Shown: positions 1 through 8,148, counted from the stretch's first letter. The stretch is 64,000 bases of DNA from Clostridiales bacterium (GCA_004555655.1 SFHJ01000003.1:9599-73598), one strand, 5' to 3'. A program made the numbers and translations. The notes: generated from the letters alone by a model not told the origin.

Positions 1-242
1 CCGCCCGGGCGGAAGGTTCCATCAGGGAAGCCGCCGATGACGCCGGAGGACGCAAGCGCCATCACGTCGTCATAGAACCATTCGCCCACATCCACATCCG
101 GGAAGCTCCACGTGGCGCCGGAACCAGCCATTGCCTCGGAGTATTCATACCAGCTGTCAGTTTCATCGGCGGCAGCCGTCGCGCAAAACGCGCCCAGTAT
201 CACCGCCGCAAACAGCAAACATGCGAAAAATCGTCTTGCCAT
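1..242 (-). CDS. SLH-domain surface protein, N-terminal part (cut by window edge)
   Basis: Only the first 80 codons are in the window; the gene continues past the left edge. The ATG at 242 is preceded by GAAAGGAG, which fixes the start. Residues 1-25 form a signal peptide (basic MARR, then a hydrophobic run ending ATAAA). Residues 47-80 read as the start of an S-layer homology repeat, with FPDV at 47-50, WFYDDV near 55-60 and GFPDGTFRPG at 71-80. SLH repeats are known to anchor exported proteins to secondary cell-wall polysaccharide, so this is inferred to be a cell-surface protein; any catalytic or adhesive domain lies outside the window. A promoter sits just upstream. Confidence 0.8.
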   Translation of the reverse strand, partial: MARRFFACLLFAAVILGAFCATAAADETDSWYEYSEAMAGSGATWSFPDVDVGEWFYDDVMALASSGVIGGFPDGTFRPG

Positions 243-280
243 TCTGACACACTCCTTTCACTGGTTACAAAATTAAAACA

Positions 281-309
281 ATTATAACAGATTTAGAAAC
301 AAAATGCAA
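281..309 (-). promoter_or_regulatory. Promoter of the SLH protein gene
   Basis: On the minus strand, TTGCAT (309-304) and TATAAT (286-281) are separated by 17 bp, about 40 bp before the ATG at 242. The -35 overlaps the tail of the terminator of the neighbouring hydrolase gene. Confidence 0.6.
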
Positions 310-336
310 CCACCCGGAAGGAATTTCCGGGTGGTT
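308..336 (-). terminator. Terminator of the alpha/beta hydrolase gene
   Basis: Perfect 12-bp inverted repeat AACCACCCGGAA / TTCCGGGTGGTT with a 5-nt loop. On the minus strand it is followed by a T-rich tract. Confidence 0.75.
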
Positions 337-350
337 TTCCGTTCTTTTGC

Positions 351-1259
351 TCAGAGCTGCAGCAGCCAGTTCAGAATATCCTGGTAGACCTCGTTGCGAT
401 TGACCTCGTTGAGCATCTCATGCCGCCCTTCGGGATAGATCCGGATGGTAATTTTCCGCATTCCGGCACGCTTGAACGCGTCGATGCAGCGCAGCACGCC
501 CTTGGACATCCCGCCGACAGGGTCTTTGCCGCCGGAGACAAACAGCAGCGGCAGCAGCTTGTCCATCTTCAGAAGGTTTTCACGCATCTCATTCATTTCG
601 ATGCCGGTGAGCATATCGCGCGCCAAGCCGATTGTAGCATCAAAGCCGCACAGCGGATCGGCCGTATACGCATCGACCACGGCGGGATCGCTGCAGATCC
701 AGTCGTCTTTTGTCCGCACCGGCGCAAAGGGTTTGTTGTACGAGCCGAACATCAGCTTTGTCAGAATCGGACTCGTGCGTTTCTCCCCCAGCCGCAGCTG
801 TTCGAGCTTGCAGGCGGCAAGCCCCGCCCTGATCACCGCGGACGGTTCCCAGCCCGTGCCGGAGATGATCGCCGCATCGATGGTGCCGGGATACGTATAC
901 AGGTACGTCCGCAGCAGGAACGAGCCCATGCTGTGGCCCAGGATGTAGTACGAGAGCCCGGGATATTCCGCTTTCATGTGCTCGCACAGCAGCTTCACAT
1001 CGGCCACGGCCGTCATCCAGCCGCCCGAGAAATAGCCCTTGACGCAGTCTTCCCCGATTGAGCCGCCGTGTCCCATATGATCCTCAGCCGCCACGATAAA
1101 TCCATTTTCAGCGAGATAGCGCGCAAAATGGTCATATCGGCCGATGTGCTCGGCAATGCCGTGCACGAGCTGTACCACCGCACGCGGCGTCTGATTGGTG
1201 CGCCAGACGGCACAGTGTAACTTTCCGCCGCCGTTTGATTGCAGATAAAATTCTTCCAT
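351..1259 (-). CDS. Alpha/beta hydrolase, monoacylglycerol lipase-like (serine aminopeptidase S33 type)
   Basis: 302-residue cytoplasmic alpha/beta hydrolase without a signal peptide. The oxyanion segment LVHGIAEH is at 31-38 and the nucleophile elbow GHSMG at 108-112 (Ser110). Asp246 in GGKDPVG and His280 in EGRHEML complete the triad. The length and the HGIAEHIGRYDHFA start are typical of the lysophospholipase/monoacylglycerol lipase group (Hydrolase_4), so it probably cleaves a lipid or other carboxylic ester; the substrate cannot be read from sequence. It stands alone, with its own terminator. An operator-like palindrome lies upstream, shared with a divergent small membrane peptide gene. 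Confidence 0.85.
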   Translation of the reverse strand: MEEFYLQSNGGGKLHCAVWRTNQTPRAVVQLVHGIAEHIGRYDHFARYLAENGFIVAAEDHMGHGGSIGEDCVKGYFSGGWMTAVADVKLLCEHMKAEYPGLSYYILGHSMGSFLLRTYLYTYPGTIDAAIISGTGWEPSAVIRAGLAACKLEQLRLGEKRTSPILTKLMFGSYNKPFAPVRTKDDWICSDPAVVDAYTADPLCGFDATIGLARDMLTGIEMNEMRENLLKMDKLLPLLFVSGGKDPVGGMSKGVLRCIDAFKRAGMRKITIRIYPEGRHEMLNEVNRNEVYQDILNWLLQL

Positions 1260-1279
1260 ACCGTACTCCTTTCAAATTT

Positions 1280-1303
1280 ATATGTCCATATTATTGGACA
1301 TAT
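1280..1303. promoter_or_regulatory. Operator-like palindrome between divergent genes
   Basis: Perfect inverted repeat ATATGTCCA-N6-TGGACATAT in the 86-bp gap between the hydrolase gene (starting at 1259) and the peptide gene at 1346. A TATAAT (1311-1316) lies just right of it on the plus strand and a TATAAA (1282-1277) overlaps its left end on the minus strand. A dimeric repressor or activator could therefore control both genes. The regulator is not identified. Confidence 0.5.
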
Positions 1304-1345
1304 CAGGCAGTATAATCCACTCATAACTTACAAGGAGGTACCGCC

Positions 1346-1549
1346 ATGTATCACAAGGTTATCGAACTCAGCCTCTACCAGCCCGAATCTGTCTGCACCA
1401 CTGCAGCCGCACGTGAAACGCGCGCGCCGCTCCGTTCTCGCGCGGCGGAGCTGCGGCGCAACGTGCTCGCCGCCGTTGAACTGCTCGTCACCGCTGCCAT
1501 CGGTGTATGCGTGCTGTTCTGCGTGGGACTGACGGTGAGCATGCTTTGA
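1346..1549 (+). CDS. Small single-pass membrane protein, unknown
   Basis: 67 codons from ATG 1346, with AAGGAGG at 1332-1338 and a TATAAT at 1311-1316. Residues 1-40 are polar with several Arg; residues about 41-65 form one hydrophobic segment (VLAAVELLVTAAIGVCVLFC), suggesting a single membrane helix. No family is recognised. The good ribosome site and the divergent palindrome argue that it is a real gene, but the size makes chance possible. Confidence 0.5.
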   Translation: MYHKVIELSLYQPESVCTTAAARETRAPLRSRAAELRRNVLAAVELLVTAAIGVCVLFCVGLTVSML

Positions 1550-1550
1550 A

Positions 1551-2705
1551 TCACACCGGCTCCAAAGCGCCGGTGGCGCGCAGCAGATACACCGGCGTAT
1601 CGCCGGGAATCTCGTCAAAGCCCGCCATGTGCACCAGAAGCCTGTCGCCGGGGCGCAGCTGCGGCAGCACGCAGCCCTCGCCAAGCCCGCCTCGCAGCAC
1701 GTCCTGACAGCCGACTACGCAGAAAAGACCCGGCTCGCTCTTGGGTCTGCAGGCCAGCGCGGAAATAGGATGGTAGCTTCCCGAGAGCGCCGACTGTTCA
1801 AAGACCGCATCTACGATGCATGTCGGCATCTCACGTTCCCGCAGCGCCATAACGCTTGTCACAAGCACGCCGGCGCTGCAGAGCAGATACCGGTCAAGCG
1901 CCGTCTGAAGCTGCACCTCTCCAAGCCCCGCAGGGACGAGAACTGCATCGAAAAGCGCATGGATGTTTTCCGCCGCCGTCTTGAGCTCAGGCGAGGCATA
2001 TCCCGGGCGGCTGGACACGCCGAAACCGCCGGAGAGATTGCACGACGAGATCATGACGCCGGTCTGCTCCCGGATTTTTACAGCCATGGTGAACAGCGCC
2101 TCTGCCACGGCAGGATAATACCCGGGATCAAGACAGTTCCCGCACGCCGAGAGCATCAGACCGATGCTGGTATTTTGCGCGGCAAAGCGGCATACCATGT
2201 CCAATATCTCCTGATCACGCATGCCGGATTTGATGCGGTCAAAGTTCGCCAGCGTCCTGCCGTCAGCGCGCAGCTTCCCGCCTGGGTTCCAGCGCAGAAT
2301 CACGCGCTCCGGCGGCAGAGGCGGCAGAACATACACGCCGTCAAGAACCCATGTCGCATCGAGCCGGAAGGCAAGCGCCCCGGCCGCGTCATGGCGGCGA
2401 AGCGGCGCATAAAGCAGCTGCTCGCCGGAAAAGCCGCATGCTTCCGCCAGTTGCAGCTGCGCAAGATCAGTACACAGCGCGCCGCAGCCTGCCCCACGCA
2501 GCAATCGGAGCAGCGCGGGATTTTTGCACCGCCGCAGCGGCATATACTCCCGGAAGCCCGGATTCCACGAAAAAGACGTAAAAAGAGCCTGTGCGTTTGC
2601 CAGCAGGCTCTTTTCGTCATAGAGGTAGAACGGCGTGTCCAGTGCGCGTGTCAGCCGACGCAGCTGCGCGGGAGGGAGAAAGGGAGCGGGCGTTTGTTCA
2701 CACAT
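1551..2705 (-). CDS. Degenerate fold-type III PLP decarboxylase (diaminopimelate decarboxylase-like), probable pseudoenzyme
   Basis: 384 residues with the layout of alanine-racemase-fold decarboxylases: TPFYLYDEKSL at 24-34, SWNPGFREY at 46-54, NPALLRLL at 62-69, RWNPGG at 138-143 and NLSGGFGV at 223-230. In active relatives, as remembered, the segment after FREY reads FAVKA and its Lys binds PLP. Here it reads MPLRR, putting Arg58 at the Lys position. The usual His before the helix (FGIHA) aligns with Met184, and the C-terminal Tyr/Cys residues are also not conserved. Amino acid decarboxylation is therefore unlikely. It follows coaX by 15 bp on the same strand, so the two are probably co-transcribed. 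It could be a scaffold, sensor or repurposed enzyme. The alignment is from memory. Confidence 0.7.
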   Translation of the reverse strand: MCEQTPAPFLPPAQLRRLTRALDTPFYLYDEKSLLANAQALFTSFSWNPGFREYMPLRRCKNPALLRLLRGAGCGALCTDLAQLQLAEACGFSGEQLLYAPLRRHDAAGALAFRLDATWVLDGVYVLPPLPPERVILRWNPGGKLRADGRTLANFDRIKSGMRDQEILDMVCRFAAQNTSIGLMLSACGNCLDPGYYPAVAEALFTMAVKIREQTGVMISSCNLSGGFGVSSRPGYASPELKTAAENIHALFDAVLVPAGLGEVQLQTALDRYLLCSAGVLVTSVMALREREMPTCIVDAVFEQSALSGSYHPISALACRPKSEPGLFCVVGCQDVLRGGLGEGCVLPQLRPGDRLLVHMAGFDEIPGDTPVYLLRATGALEPV

Positions 2706-2720
2706 TTCACCACATCTTCT

Positions 2721-3491
2721 TCAGTTCTTTTTGTTGTTCTCATATAGGAACATCAGACCCTTGAGCAGAAGATTTCTGTCATAGATGACCTTCCGCCGGC
2801 ACATGGGAATGACGAAACGGGCAATGCCGCCTGTGGCGAGCACCGTGGCCGGCTGGCCCAGCTCCTCTTCCATACGCCCGATCATGCCGTCGAGCATGCA
2901 GGCCGCACCAAGCATGATACCACTTTGCATGCTGTCGACAGTATTTTTTCCGATGGCGTGCTTCGGCGCCTCCAGGCTGATTCCCGGCAGCTGCGCGGTT
3001 CTTGCGGTGAGCGCCTCGGACGAGATGCGAACGCCCGGGCAGATGCAGCCGCCGATGTACGCGCGGTTGGCGTCAATGACACACATGGTGGTCGCCGTGC
3101 CCATGTCGATGATGATGATGGGTGCAGGATATTCGCGCAGCGCCGCGACCGATGCGACAACAAGGTCGCTGCCGATCTGCGCGGGGTTGTCCATCAGGAT
3201 GTTAAGCCCGGTTTTGATGCCGGGGCCAACCACCATGGGCTTGATACCGGTCAGCTTCATGACGGCCGTTTTAAACGAATTCAGAACCGGCGGTACGACA
3301 GACGAAATAATAACGCCTTCAATCATCGTGCGGTCGATATCATACAGCGACAGCAGGTTTTTTAAATCCATGCAGTACTGGTCTGATGTTTTGATGAGAT
3401 CGGTGGCAAGCCTTGCCTCGTGCACGATCGTGTGGCCTTCGATGCAGCCGAGGACAATATTGCTGTTGCCAATATCGATAGCAAGAAGCAT
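2721..3491 (-). CDS. coaX: Type III pantothenate kinase
   Basis: 256 residues, the usual CoaX length. The enzyme phosphorylates pantothenate in the first committed step of coenzyme A synthesis. The ASKHA phosphate-binding start LAIDIGNSNIVLG is at residues 3-15, PAQIGSDLVV supplies the catalytic Asp region, and IIDMGTATTMCVID and GGCICPGV form the second phosphate and pantothenate-contacting segments. It lies directly upstream of the decarboxylase-like gene on the same strand, and a short AT-rich leader with a GGAGG-like site precedes the ATG at 3491. Confidence 0.95.
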   Translation of the reverse strand: MLLAIDIGNSNIVLGCIEGHTIVHEARLATDLIKTSDQYCMDLKNLLSLYDIDRTMIEGVIISSVVPPVLNSFKTAVMKLTGIKPMVVGPGIKTGLNILMDNPAQIGSDLVVASVAALREYPAPIIIIDMGTATTMCVIDANRAYIGGCICPGVRISSEALTARTAQLPGISLEAPKHAIGKNTVDSMQSGIMLGAACMLDGMIGRMEEELGQPATVLATGGIARFVIPMCRRKVIYDRNLLLKGLMFLYENNKKN

Positions 3492-3550
3492 CTGATTTCC
3501 TCCGTTTGGAATATTCTACGTCTATTATTATACGACAGAAGACAGCAAAA

Positions 3551-4021
3551 TCAATCGAAATCTTCAATCCGGCAGGTAAAGCTGCCGTCAGGCACAATCT
3601 CGATCACGCCGTAGCTGGCCCTGCCGAACCTGCCGCACGTGCCGGGATTGAGCAGCCACACGCCACTGCACTGCTCGCACAGCGCCCGGTGCGTATGGCC
3701 GAAGAGTGCGATCTGCGCGCCAAGCGTCTTCGCCTGCGCAAGCAGCCGCTGCGTACCCTGCTTTACGCCGAATAAGTGCCCATGCGTCAGAAACATGCGC
3801 ACGCCGCCGAGTTCGGTGAGAATACTTGGCTGCTGGATGCTGGCATAGTCGCAGTTTCCCGGCACGCGCAGAACCTCCACATCCGGCAGTGCATAGGAAA
3901 GATCATTCGCGTCGGAAATGTGGTCGCCCAGATGTACAACCGTATCCGGCATGTGGAGCAAAGTCGCGTCATACATATTACCGATGGAGCCGTGTGAATC
4001 CGAAAAAACAAGTATCTTCAA
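3551..4021 (-). CDS. YfcE/MJ0936-type metallophosphoesterase
   Basis: A TTG start at 4021 gives a 156-residue protein, the standard size of this family. The open frame continues upstream, but the homologous part begins KILVFSDSHG, and AGGTGA lies just before the TTG. Metal ligands are visible in order: FSDSHG (6-11), VVHLGDH, VPGNCDY, LTHGH and FGHTHR. The family hydrolyses phosphodiesters in a two-metal site in the cytoplasm; the physiological substrate is unknown. It is divergent from the small-gene cluster starting at 4084. Confidence 0.85.
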   Translation of the reverse strand: MKILVFSDSHGSIGNMYDATLLHMPDTVVHLGDHISDANDLSYALPDVEVLRVPGNCDYASIQQPSILTELGGVRMFLTHGHLFGVKQGTQRLLAQAKTLGAQIALFGHTHRALCEQCSGVWLLNPGTCGRFGRASYGVIEIVPDGSFTCRIEDFD

Positions 4022-4083
4022 ACCAATCACCTGCGTGCAGCGATGTGCATAAAATAAGGAAGAATGAAATGGGAGGTTGCGTG

Positions 4084-4332
4084 ATGGACTACAAAAACAC
4101 TTCCAACGGGGGTCTGCCCTTCTCCGAGCAGCAGATTCGCCGCGTGCTCGGTTCGCCCGAAGGTCAGAAGCTGCTGCAGCTGTTAAGCCGCGACGGCGGC
4201 GCTGCGCTGCGTCAGGCCGCGCAGGCCATGCGCGCAGGCGACTACGCCCTGGCGCAGCAGCTCCTGTCGCCCGTGATGCAGTCGCCGCAGGCACAGCAGC
4301 TGATTGCGAAACTGAACGAAAAGCAGGGCTAG
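4084..4332 (+). CDS. Small conserved-looking protein of unknown function (82 residues)
   Basis: The ATG at 4084 is preceded by GGGAGG (4071-4076). The protein is helical and rich in Gln, Ala and Leu, with SEQQIRRVLGSPEGQKLLQL near the N-terminus and an Ala/Gln-rich C-terminal half that looks like paired amphipathic helices. There is no signal peptide or membrane segment. It is followed after 2 bp by another small gene and then by a third, forming a tight three-gene cluster. No family is named. Confidence 0.7.
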   Translation: MDYKNTSNGGLPFSEQQIRRVLGSPEGQKLLQLLSRDGGAALRQAAQAMRAGDYALAQQLLSPVMQSPQAQQLIAKLNEKQG

Positions 4333-4334
4333 CC

Positions 4335-4706
4335 ATGGATGATTTTGAGCAGAAGCTGACCGCGATTTTACAGGATCCGGCCCAACTGCAGGGCATCTTC
4401 AATCTGGCCAAATCGCTGGGGCTTGGCGCGCCGCCGGAAGCTGCGCAGACAGGCCCCGATCCGCCGCAGACGGAAGCACCGCAGGCACAACCGGCCGCCA
4501 TGCCGCAGCAGCCGCCGGAAATACCGGTCGGCGCGCTGCTGGAAGCCGGAAAGCTCGACCGCAAGCAGGAAAACCTTCTGTGCGCGCTCAAGCCATTTTT
4601 AAAGCCCGAGAAACGGGAAAAAATTGACCGCGCGATGCAGATCGCAAGGCTGACACACCTTGCCGAATTTGCGCTGCGCGGCGCAGAAAGCCATCAAAAA
4701 CGCTGA
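4335..4706 (+). CDS. Small helical protein with Pro/Gln-rich linker, unknown
   Basis: 123 residues from ATG 4335, two bases after the previous stop. Residues 1-30 (DDFEQKLTAILQDPAQLQGI) and 70-123 look helical. Residues about 35-70 are a Pro/Gln/Ala-rich disordered linker. The C-terminal part has KREKIDRAMQIARLTHLAEF, a basic amphipathic helix. The N-terminal helix resembles the start of the preceding protein, which suggests that the two may interact. Function unknown; translation is probably coupled to its neighbours. Confidence 0.7.
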   Translation: MDDFEQKLTAILQDPAQLQGIFNLAKSLGLGAPPEAAQTGPDPPQTEAPQAQPAAMPQQPPEIPVGALLEAGKLDRKQENLLCALKPFLKPEKREKIDRAMQIARLTHLAEFALRGAESHQKR

Positions 4707-4717
4707 AAGGAGGCGCC

Positions 4718-5050
4718 ATGTATAACCGATACATACCCGGAGCGAACGGTACGTTTCAGCGAACCATTGTCGACGACCGTCCGCCACAGCCTCCGCGTAC
4801 GCCGCAGCCCGAGCCGCCGCGGGAAGAAGGCCCCTGTCCGCCGCCAAAGCAGGAACCACAGCCCGTCTGTGAAGCGCCGCTCGCCTGCCCGGAACGCACA
4901 AACGAGCACATTTTGCGCAGGCTCCTGCCGCGCGGCATCGATCTGGGTGATCTTCTGGCGCTTCTGATTGTACTGTTACTGCTTGTTGACAGCGAGGAAG
5001 ACGACACGCTGACGGTGCTTGTCACCATCGCGGCGTTTTTGCTGCTGTAG
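4718..5050 (+). CDS. Small protein with Pro-rich domain and C-terminal membrane hairpin, unknown
   Basis: 110 residues with AAAGGAGG before the ATG. Residues 1-60 are Pro/Glu/Arg-rich and contain three Cys. Residues about 75-110 are strongly hydrophobic, interrupted by an acidic turn (DSEEDD), so the C-terminus may be two short membrane helices. It is the last gene of the 4084-5050 cluster and converges on the gene ending at 5052 with a single base between them. Confidence 0.7.
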   Translation: MYNRYIPGANGTFQRTIVDDRPPQPPRTPQPEPPREEGPCPPPKQEPQPVCEAPLACPERTNEHILRRLLPRGIDLGDLLALLIVLLLLVDSEEDDTLTVLVTIAAFLLL

Positions 5051-5051
5051 C

Positions 5052-5834
5052 CTACGAAAACGGCTCAGACCCGTCAGGCAGGCAGAACGCACCGGAGAGC
5101 GTCTCGTCGCCGTCGATCAGAATGTCGAGCTGTATCTGCTGCATGGTATACACGGGCGCGTCAGCAACCAGCATGGTCTGACGGCACAAAAGACCGCTTG
5201 CCACATCGACCCAGTAATACTGTGTGCAGCCGCTGTTTGTGAAGCTGACATAAATGCATGCAAGCTCCGACTGATCCTCCAGCGTCACAAAATCCGAGCT
5301 GCCGATCTGCGCAGGGTCGAGCGAAAGGATCGTTTCATATGTCGGAATACCGATCAGCGCATCAGTGCTTAGCGTCTCGCGCAGCGGCAGCGAAAGCGGC
5401 ATCTCATCGCCGTCATACCAGACATAGAGCGTTTTCCCGTCGGTGAGAATGGATTTCACGCCGGTCTCATCCGACACATCCGCGCGCAGCAGCTCACCGC
5501 TGCGCCAGATGTCTGCCTGCTGCTGGCGGGCGCTGCCATCGGCATAGTTCAGGATGGTCAGCTTCTGATAATACGACGACGGACGCGCAAGGCTGCGCAG
5601 CACGTCCTGCACGTTCTCACGCGTAATCTCGGCGAACAGATTCTGCTCCGGCTCGGCGGGCGGCTCTTCCTCCGCCGCGCTCACCGGCGCATCCGGCAGC
5701 GTGATGGACTCGTGCGTGTCTTTTCTGGAGCTGCCGAGAAACAGCACGACCAGCAGCACAGTCACAGCCAGCACCACCGCAGTGACGATGACCGCCCTGC
5801 GCAGCGCCTGCCTATGCTCCTCCATGGCCGTCAC
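5052..5834 (-). CDS. Membrane-anchored extracytoplasmic protein, unknown
   Basis: 260 residues. Residues about 14-34 form a single membrane helix (VIVTAVVLAVTVLLVVLFLG). An acidic Pro/Glu-rich stalk follows at 40-65, then a beta-rich domain with repeated Tyr/Trp/Asp positions (SYYQKLTILNYADGSARQQQ, LYVWYDGDEMPL). The layout recalls lipoprotein carrier or outer-face sensor domains, but no family is claimed. An alternative start is the Met four residues in. It lies 21 bp after the epimerase gene on the same strand and probably belongs to that operon. Confidence 0.7.
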   Translation of the reverse strand: MTAMEEHRQALRRAVIVTAVVLAVTVLLVVLFLGSSRKDTHESITLPDAPVSAAEEEPPAEPEQNLFAEITRENVQDVLRSLARPSSYYQKLTILNYADGSARQQQADIWRSGELLRADVSDETGVKSILTDGKTLYVWYDGDEMPLSLPLRETLSTDALIGIPTYETILSLDPAQIGSSDFVTLEDQSELACIYVSFTNSGCTQYYWVDVASGLLCRQTMLVADAPVYTMQQIQLDILIDGDETLSGAFCLPDGSEPFS

Positions 5835-5855
5835 CGCCCTTCCTGTAAAAGTCAG

Positions 5856-7010
5856 TTATCCCTGTGCGGAAAAATCCGCAGGCCGCCCGGCCGCAAGGCC
5901 AAAGCGCCATTCGATCGCCTGCGCGATGCGCGCGCAGGCGCTGCCGTCACCGTAGGGGTTGACGGCTTTCGCCATTTTGGCGTAAGCGGCAGGGCTGTCA
6001 AGCAGTTCCCCGGCCATCTGCGCGATGACTTCGCGCTCCACGCCGGCCAGCCGCGCAGTACCTGCCGCTACAGCTTCAGGCCGCTCGGTCTCGCGGCGCA
6101 TGACAAGGACAGGCTTGCCCAGCGCAGGCGCTTCCTCCTGCAGTCCTCCGGAGTCAGTCATGACCATATAGCAGCGCGCGATCAGATTGTGCATCTGCTC
6201 GACATCCAGCGGGTCGATCAGATGGATTCTGTCGTGCCGGCCGAGAATCTCCTGCGCGCACTGGCGCACCACGGGGCTCAGATGCACGGGGTAGACGACC
6301 TCCACGTCGTCGTGCGCGCTCACCACATCAAGGATTGCGTGCATGATGTCGTGCATCGGCTGGCCGTAGTTCTCCCTGCGGTGGCAGGTGACGACGATGA
6401 CGCGCCTGTGCGCAAAGTCCAGCTCGTTCAAAAGCGGCTCCGAGAAGCAGAAACCGTCGCGGACGGTATATCTCATTGCGTCGATAGCCGTGTTGCCGGT
6501 GATGAAGATCTCGCCCGAAATGCCCTCGCGCCGGAGATTTTCAGCATTGGCCTTCGTCGGGGAGAAATGCAGCTCGGCAATATCGCCCACCAGCGTCCGG
6601 TTCATCTCCTCGGGAAACGGCGAATACTTATCCCACGTACGAAGGCCCGCTTCCACGTGCCCCACTGGAATTTTATGATAGAACGCGGCCAGAGCGCCGG
6701 CAAACGTCGTGGACGTATCGCCGTGGACAAGCACCAGATCCGGCTTACACGCTTCAAAAACGCGCTCCATGCCAAGAATGGTCTTGGTCGTGATGGTAGA
6801 CAGCGTCTGCTGTTTTTCCATGATGTTGAGGTCAAAGTCCGCCTGCAGGTCAAAGATCTGCATCACGGAGTCGAGCATTTCACGGTGCTGCCCGGTCAGG
6901 CAGCAGATACTCTGCAGCCCCTCATGGCGCGCCAGCTCCTTGACGAGCGGCGCCATTTTGATTGCCTCCGGCCGCGTGCCGAAAATCGACATGATGTTAA
7001 GTTTCGTCAT
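5856..7010 (-). CDS. wecB/mnaA: UDP-N-acetylglucosamine 2-epimerase (non-hydrolysing)
   Basis: 384 residues. It interconverts UDP-GlcNAc and UDP-ManNAc, supplying ManNAc for wall teichoic acid linkage units or capsule. The family start IMSIFGTRPEAIKMAPLVKE is at 6-25. Other landmarks are VHGDTSTTFAGALAAFY, GHVEAGLRTWD, FPEEMNRTLV, VTCHRRENYG and TDSGGLQEEAP (GT-B-like UDP site). Its start overlaps the end of the tagO/wecA gene by 14 bp, so translation is likely coupled. The pairing fits an early lipid-linked glycan pathway. Confidence 0.95.
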   Translation of the reverse strand: MTKLNIMSIFGTRPEAIKMAPLVKELARHEGLQSICCLTGQHREMLDSVMQIFDLQADFDLNIMEKQQTLSTITTKTILGMERVFEACKPDLVLVHGDTSTTFAGALAAFYHKIPVGHVEAGLRTWDKYSPFPEEMNRTLVGDIAELHFSPTKANAENLRREGISGEIFITGNTAIDAMRYTVRDGFCFSEPLLNELDFAHRRVIVVTCHRRENYGQPMHDIMHAILDVVSAHDDVEVVYPVHLSPVVRQCAQEILGRHDRIHLIDPLDVEQMHNLIARCYMVMTDSGGLQEEAPALGKPVLVMRRETERPEAVAAGTARLAGVEREVIAQMAGELLDSPAAYAKMAKAVNPYGDGSACARIAQAIEWRFGLAAGRPADFSAQG

Positions 7011-8136
7011 TGTTTTGCTCCTCCTGCGGCGCCTGTTCCGGCTGCTGCGGCTGCACGGGCGGCGTCTGCGTGTCCGCCTCGCTCTTTGCAGCGGCGGACG
7101 TGTCGCGCGCGGCGAAAATCAGCTTCACGCCGATCGCGCCGACGACAAAGATCGCGCCGATCAGAATCAGCGCCTTCAATTCGCCGGAAGACGTGAGCAG
7201 CACAGCGGCCAGACCAAGAATGGCCGTCAGCATATACGCGATGGCTACCGACTGCTTCTGCGAAAAGCCCATGTCGATGAGCCGGTGGTGGAAATGGCCG
7301 CGGTCGGCCGTCATGGGGCTCTGCCCCTTTGCGATGCGGCGCAGAAAAGCGAAGCAGATATCAAAAATCGGCACACCGAGAATCAGAAACGGCACCGCAA
7401 ACGAGATAATTGCGTACATTTTGAACAGGCCCGTGACCGACAACGTCGCGAGCATGAAGCCCAGAAACGTCGCACCGGTATCGCCCATAAAGATCTTGGC
7501 CGGATTCATATTGTACGGCAAAAAGCCGAGACACGCACCGAAAAGCGCGGAAAGGATGATCGCCACATTCGTCTCGGCCACCATCAGCGCAATCACCGTC
7601 AGCGCTGCGGTGGAAATGGCCGACACGCCTGCAGCCAGACCGTCGAGGCCGTCAATAAAATTAACAGCGTTCGTGATGGCGACGATCCAGATGATCGTCA
7701 CCGGGTAAGACAGCCAGCCGAGATTGATATATGTGATCTCAGAAAAGACGTTCGGGTTCGAGAAAAACTGAATCACACACCCGTGATACACTGCAACGCC
7801 GGCCGCCGCGATCTGCACCAGCAGCTTCGGCAGCGCCTTGAGCGCCATGATATCGTCCATCACGCCCAAAATCACGATCATCACCGCGCCGAGCAGGATT
7901 CCCTGCATCTGCCGGTCGATCTCGGCAAACACGAGCACCGACAGCAGAAACGCGAGAAAAATCGCCAGTCCCCCTAAACGCGGGATGGGCACCTTGTGCA
8001 TGCGCCGGTTATCCTTCGGCACGTCGATTGCGCCGACCTTATATGCCAGCGTCTTGACCAGCGGTGTGGACGCAAAAGACACCACCGCCGCCACAGCCAT
8101 TGCCAGCAGCATGAAAACCGCAGTACGGGTCGTCAT
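6997..8136 (-). CDS. tagO/wecA: Undecaprenyl-phosphate GlcNAc-1-phosphate transferase (MraY/WecA/TagO family)
   Basis: 379-residue polytopic membrane protein with about ten hydrophobic segments. It transfers GlcNAc-1-P from UDP-GlcNAc to undecaprenyl phosphate and so starts teichoic acid or capsule assembly. Family landmarks are GGLAIFLAF, GVMDDIMALKALPKLLVQ, NAVNFIDGLDGLAAG, IFMGDTGATFLGF and the cytoplasmic GHFHHRL. The last 30 residues are Gln/Pro/Glu-rich and disordered. It starts 12 bp after trpS and overlaps the epimerase gene. Confidence 0.93.
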   Translation of the reverse strand: MTTRTAVFMLLAMAVAAVVSFASTPLVKTLAYKVGAIDVPKDNRRMHKVPIPRLGGLAIFLAFLLSVLVFAEIDRQMQGILLGAVMIVILGVMDDIMALKALPKLLVQIAAAGVAVYHGCVIQFFSNPNVFSEITYINLGWLSYPVTIIWIVAITNAVNFIDGLDGLAAGVSAISTAALTVIALMVAETNVAIILSALFGACLGFLPYNMNPAKIFMGDTGATFLGFMLATLSVTGLFKMYAIISFAVPFLILGVPIFDICFAFLRRIAKGQSPMTADRGHFHHRLIDMGFSQKQSVAIAYMLTAILGLAAVLLTSSGELKALILIGAIFVVGAIGVKLIFAARDTSAAAKSEADTQTPPVQPQQPEQAPQEEQNNDET

Positions 8137-8148
8137 GAAATCCCTCCC

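Noticed and set aside
3551..4591. 346-residue version of the phosphodiesterase using a far upstream start
   Set aside because: The extra 190 residues are Ser/Ala/Arg-rich shadow of the opposite small genes; the family begins at KILVFSDSHG.
5712..7196. 494-codon plus-strand frame opposite the epimerase gene
   Set aside because: Antisense shadow: His/Arg-rich translation without any recognisable motif.
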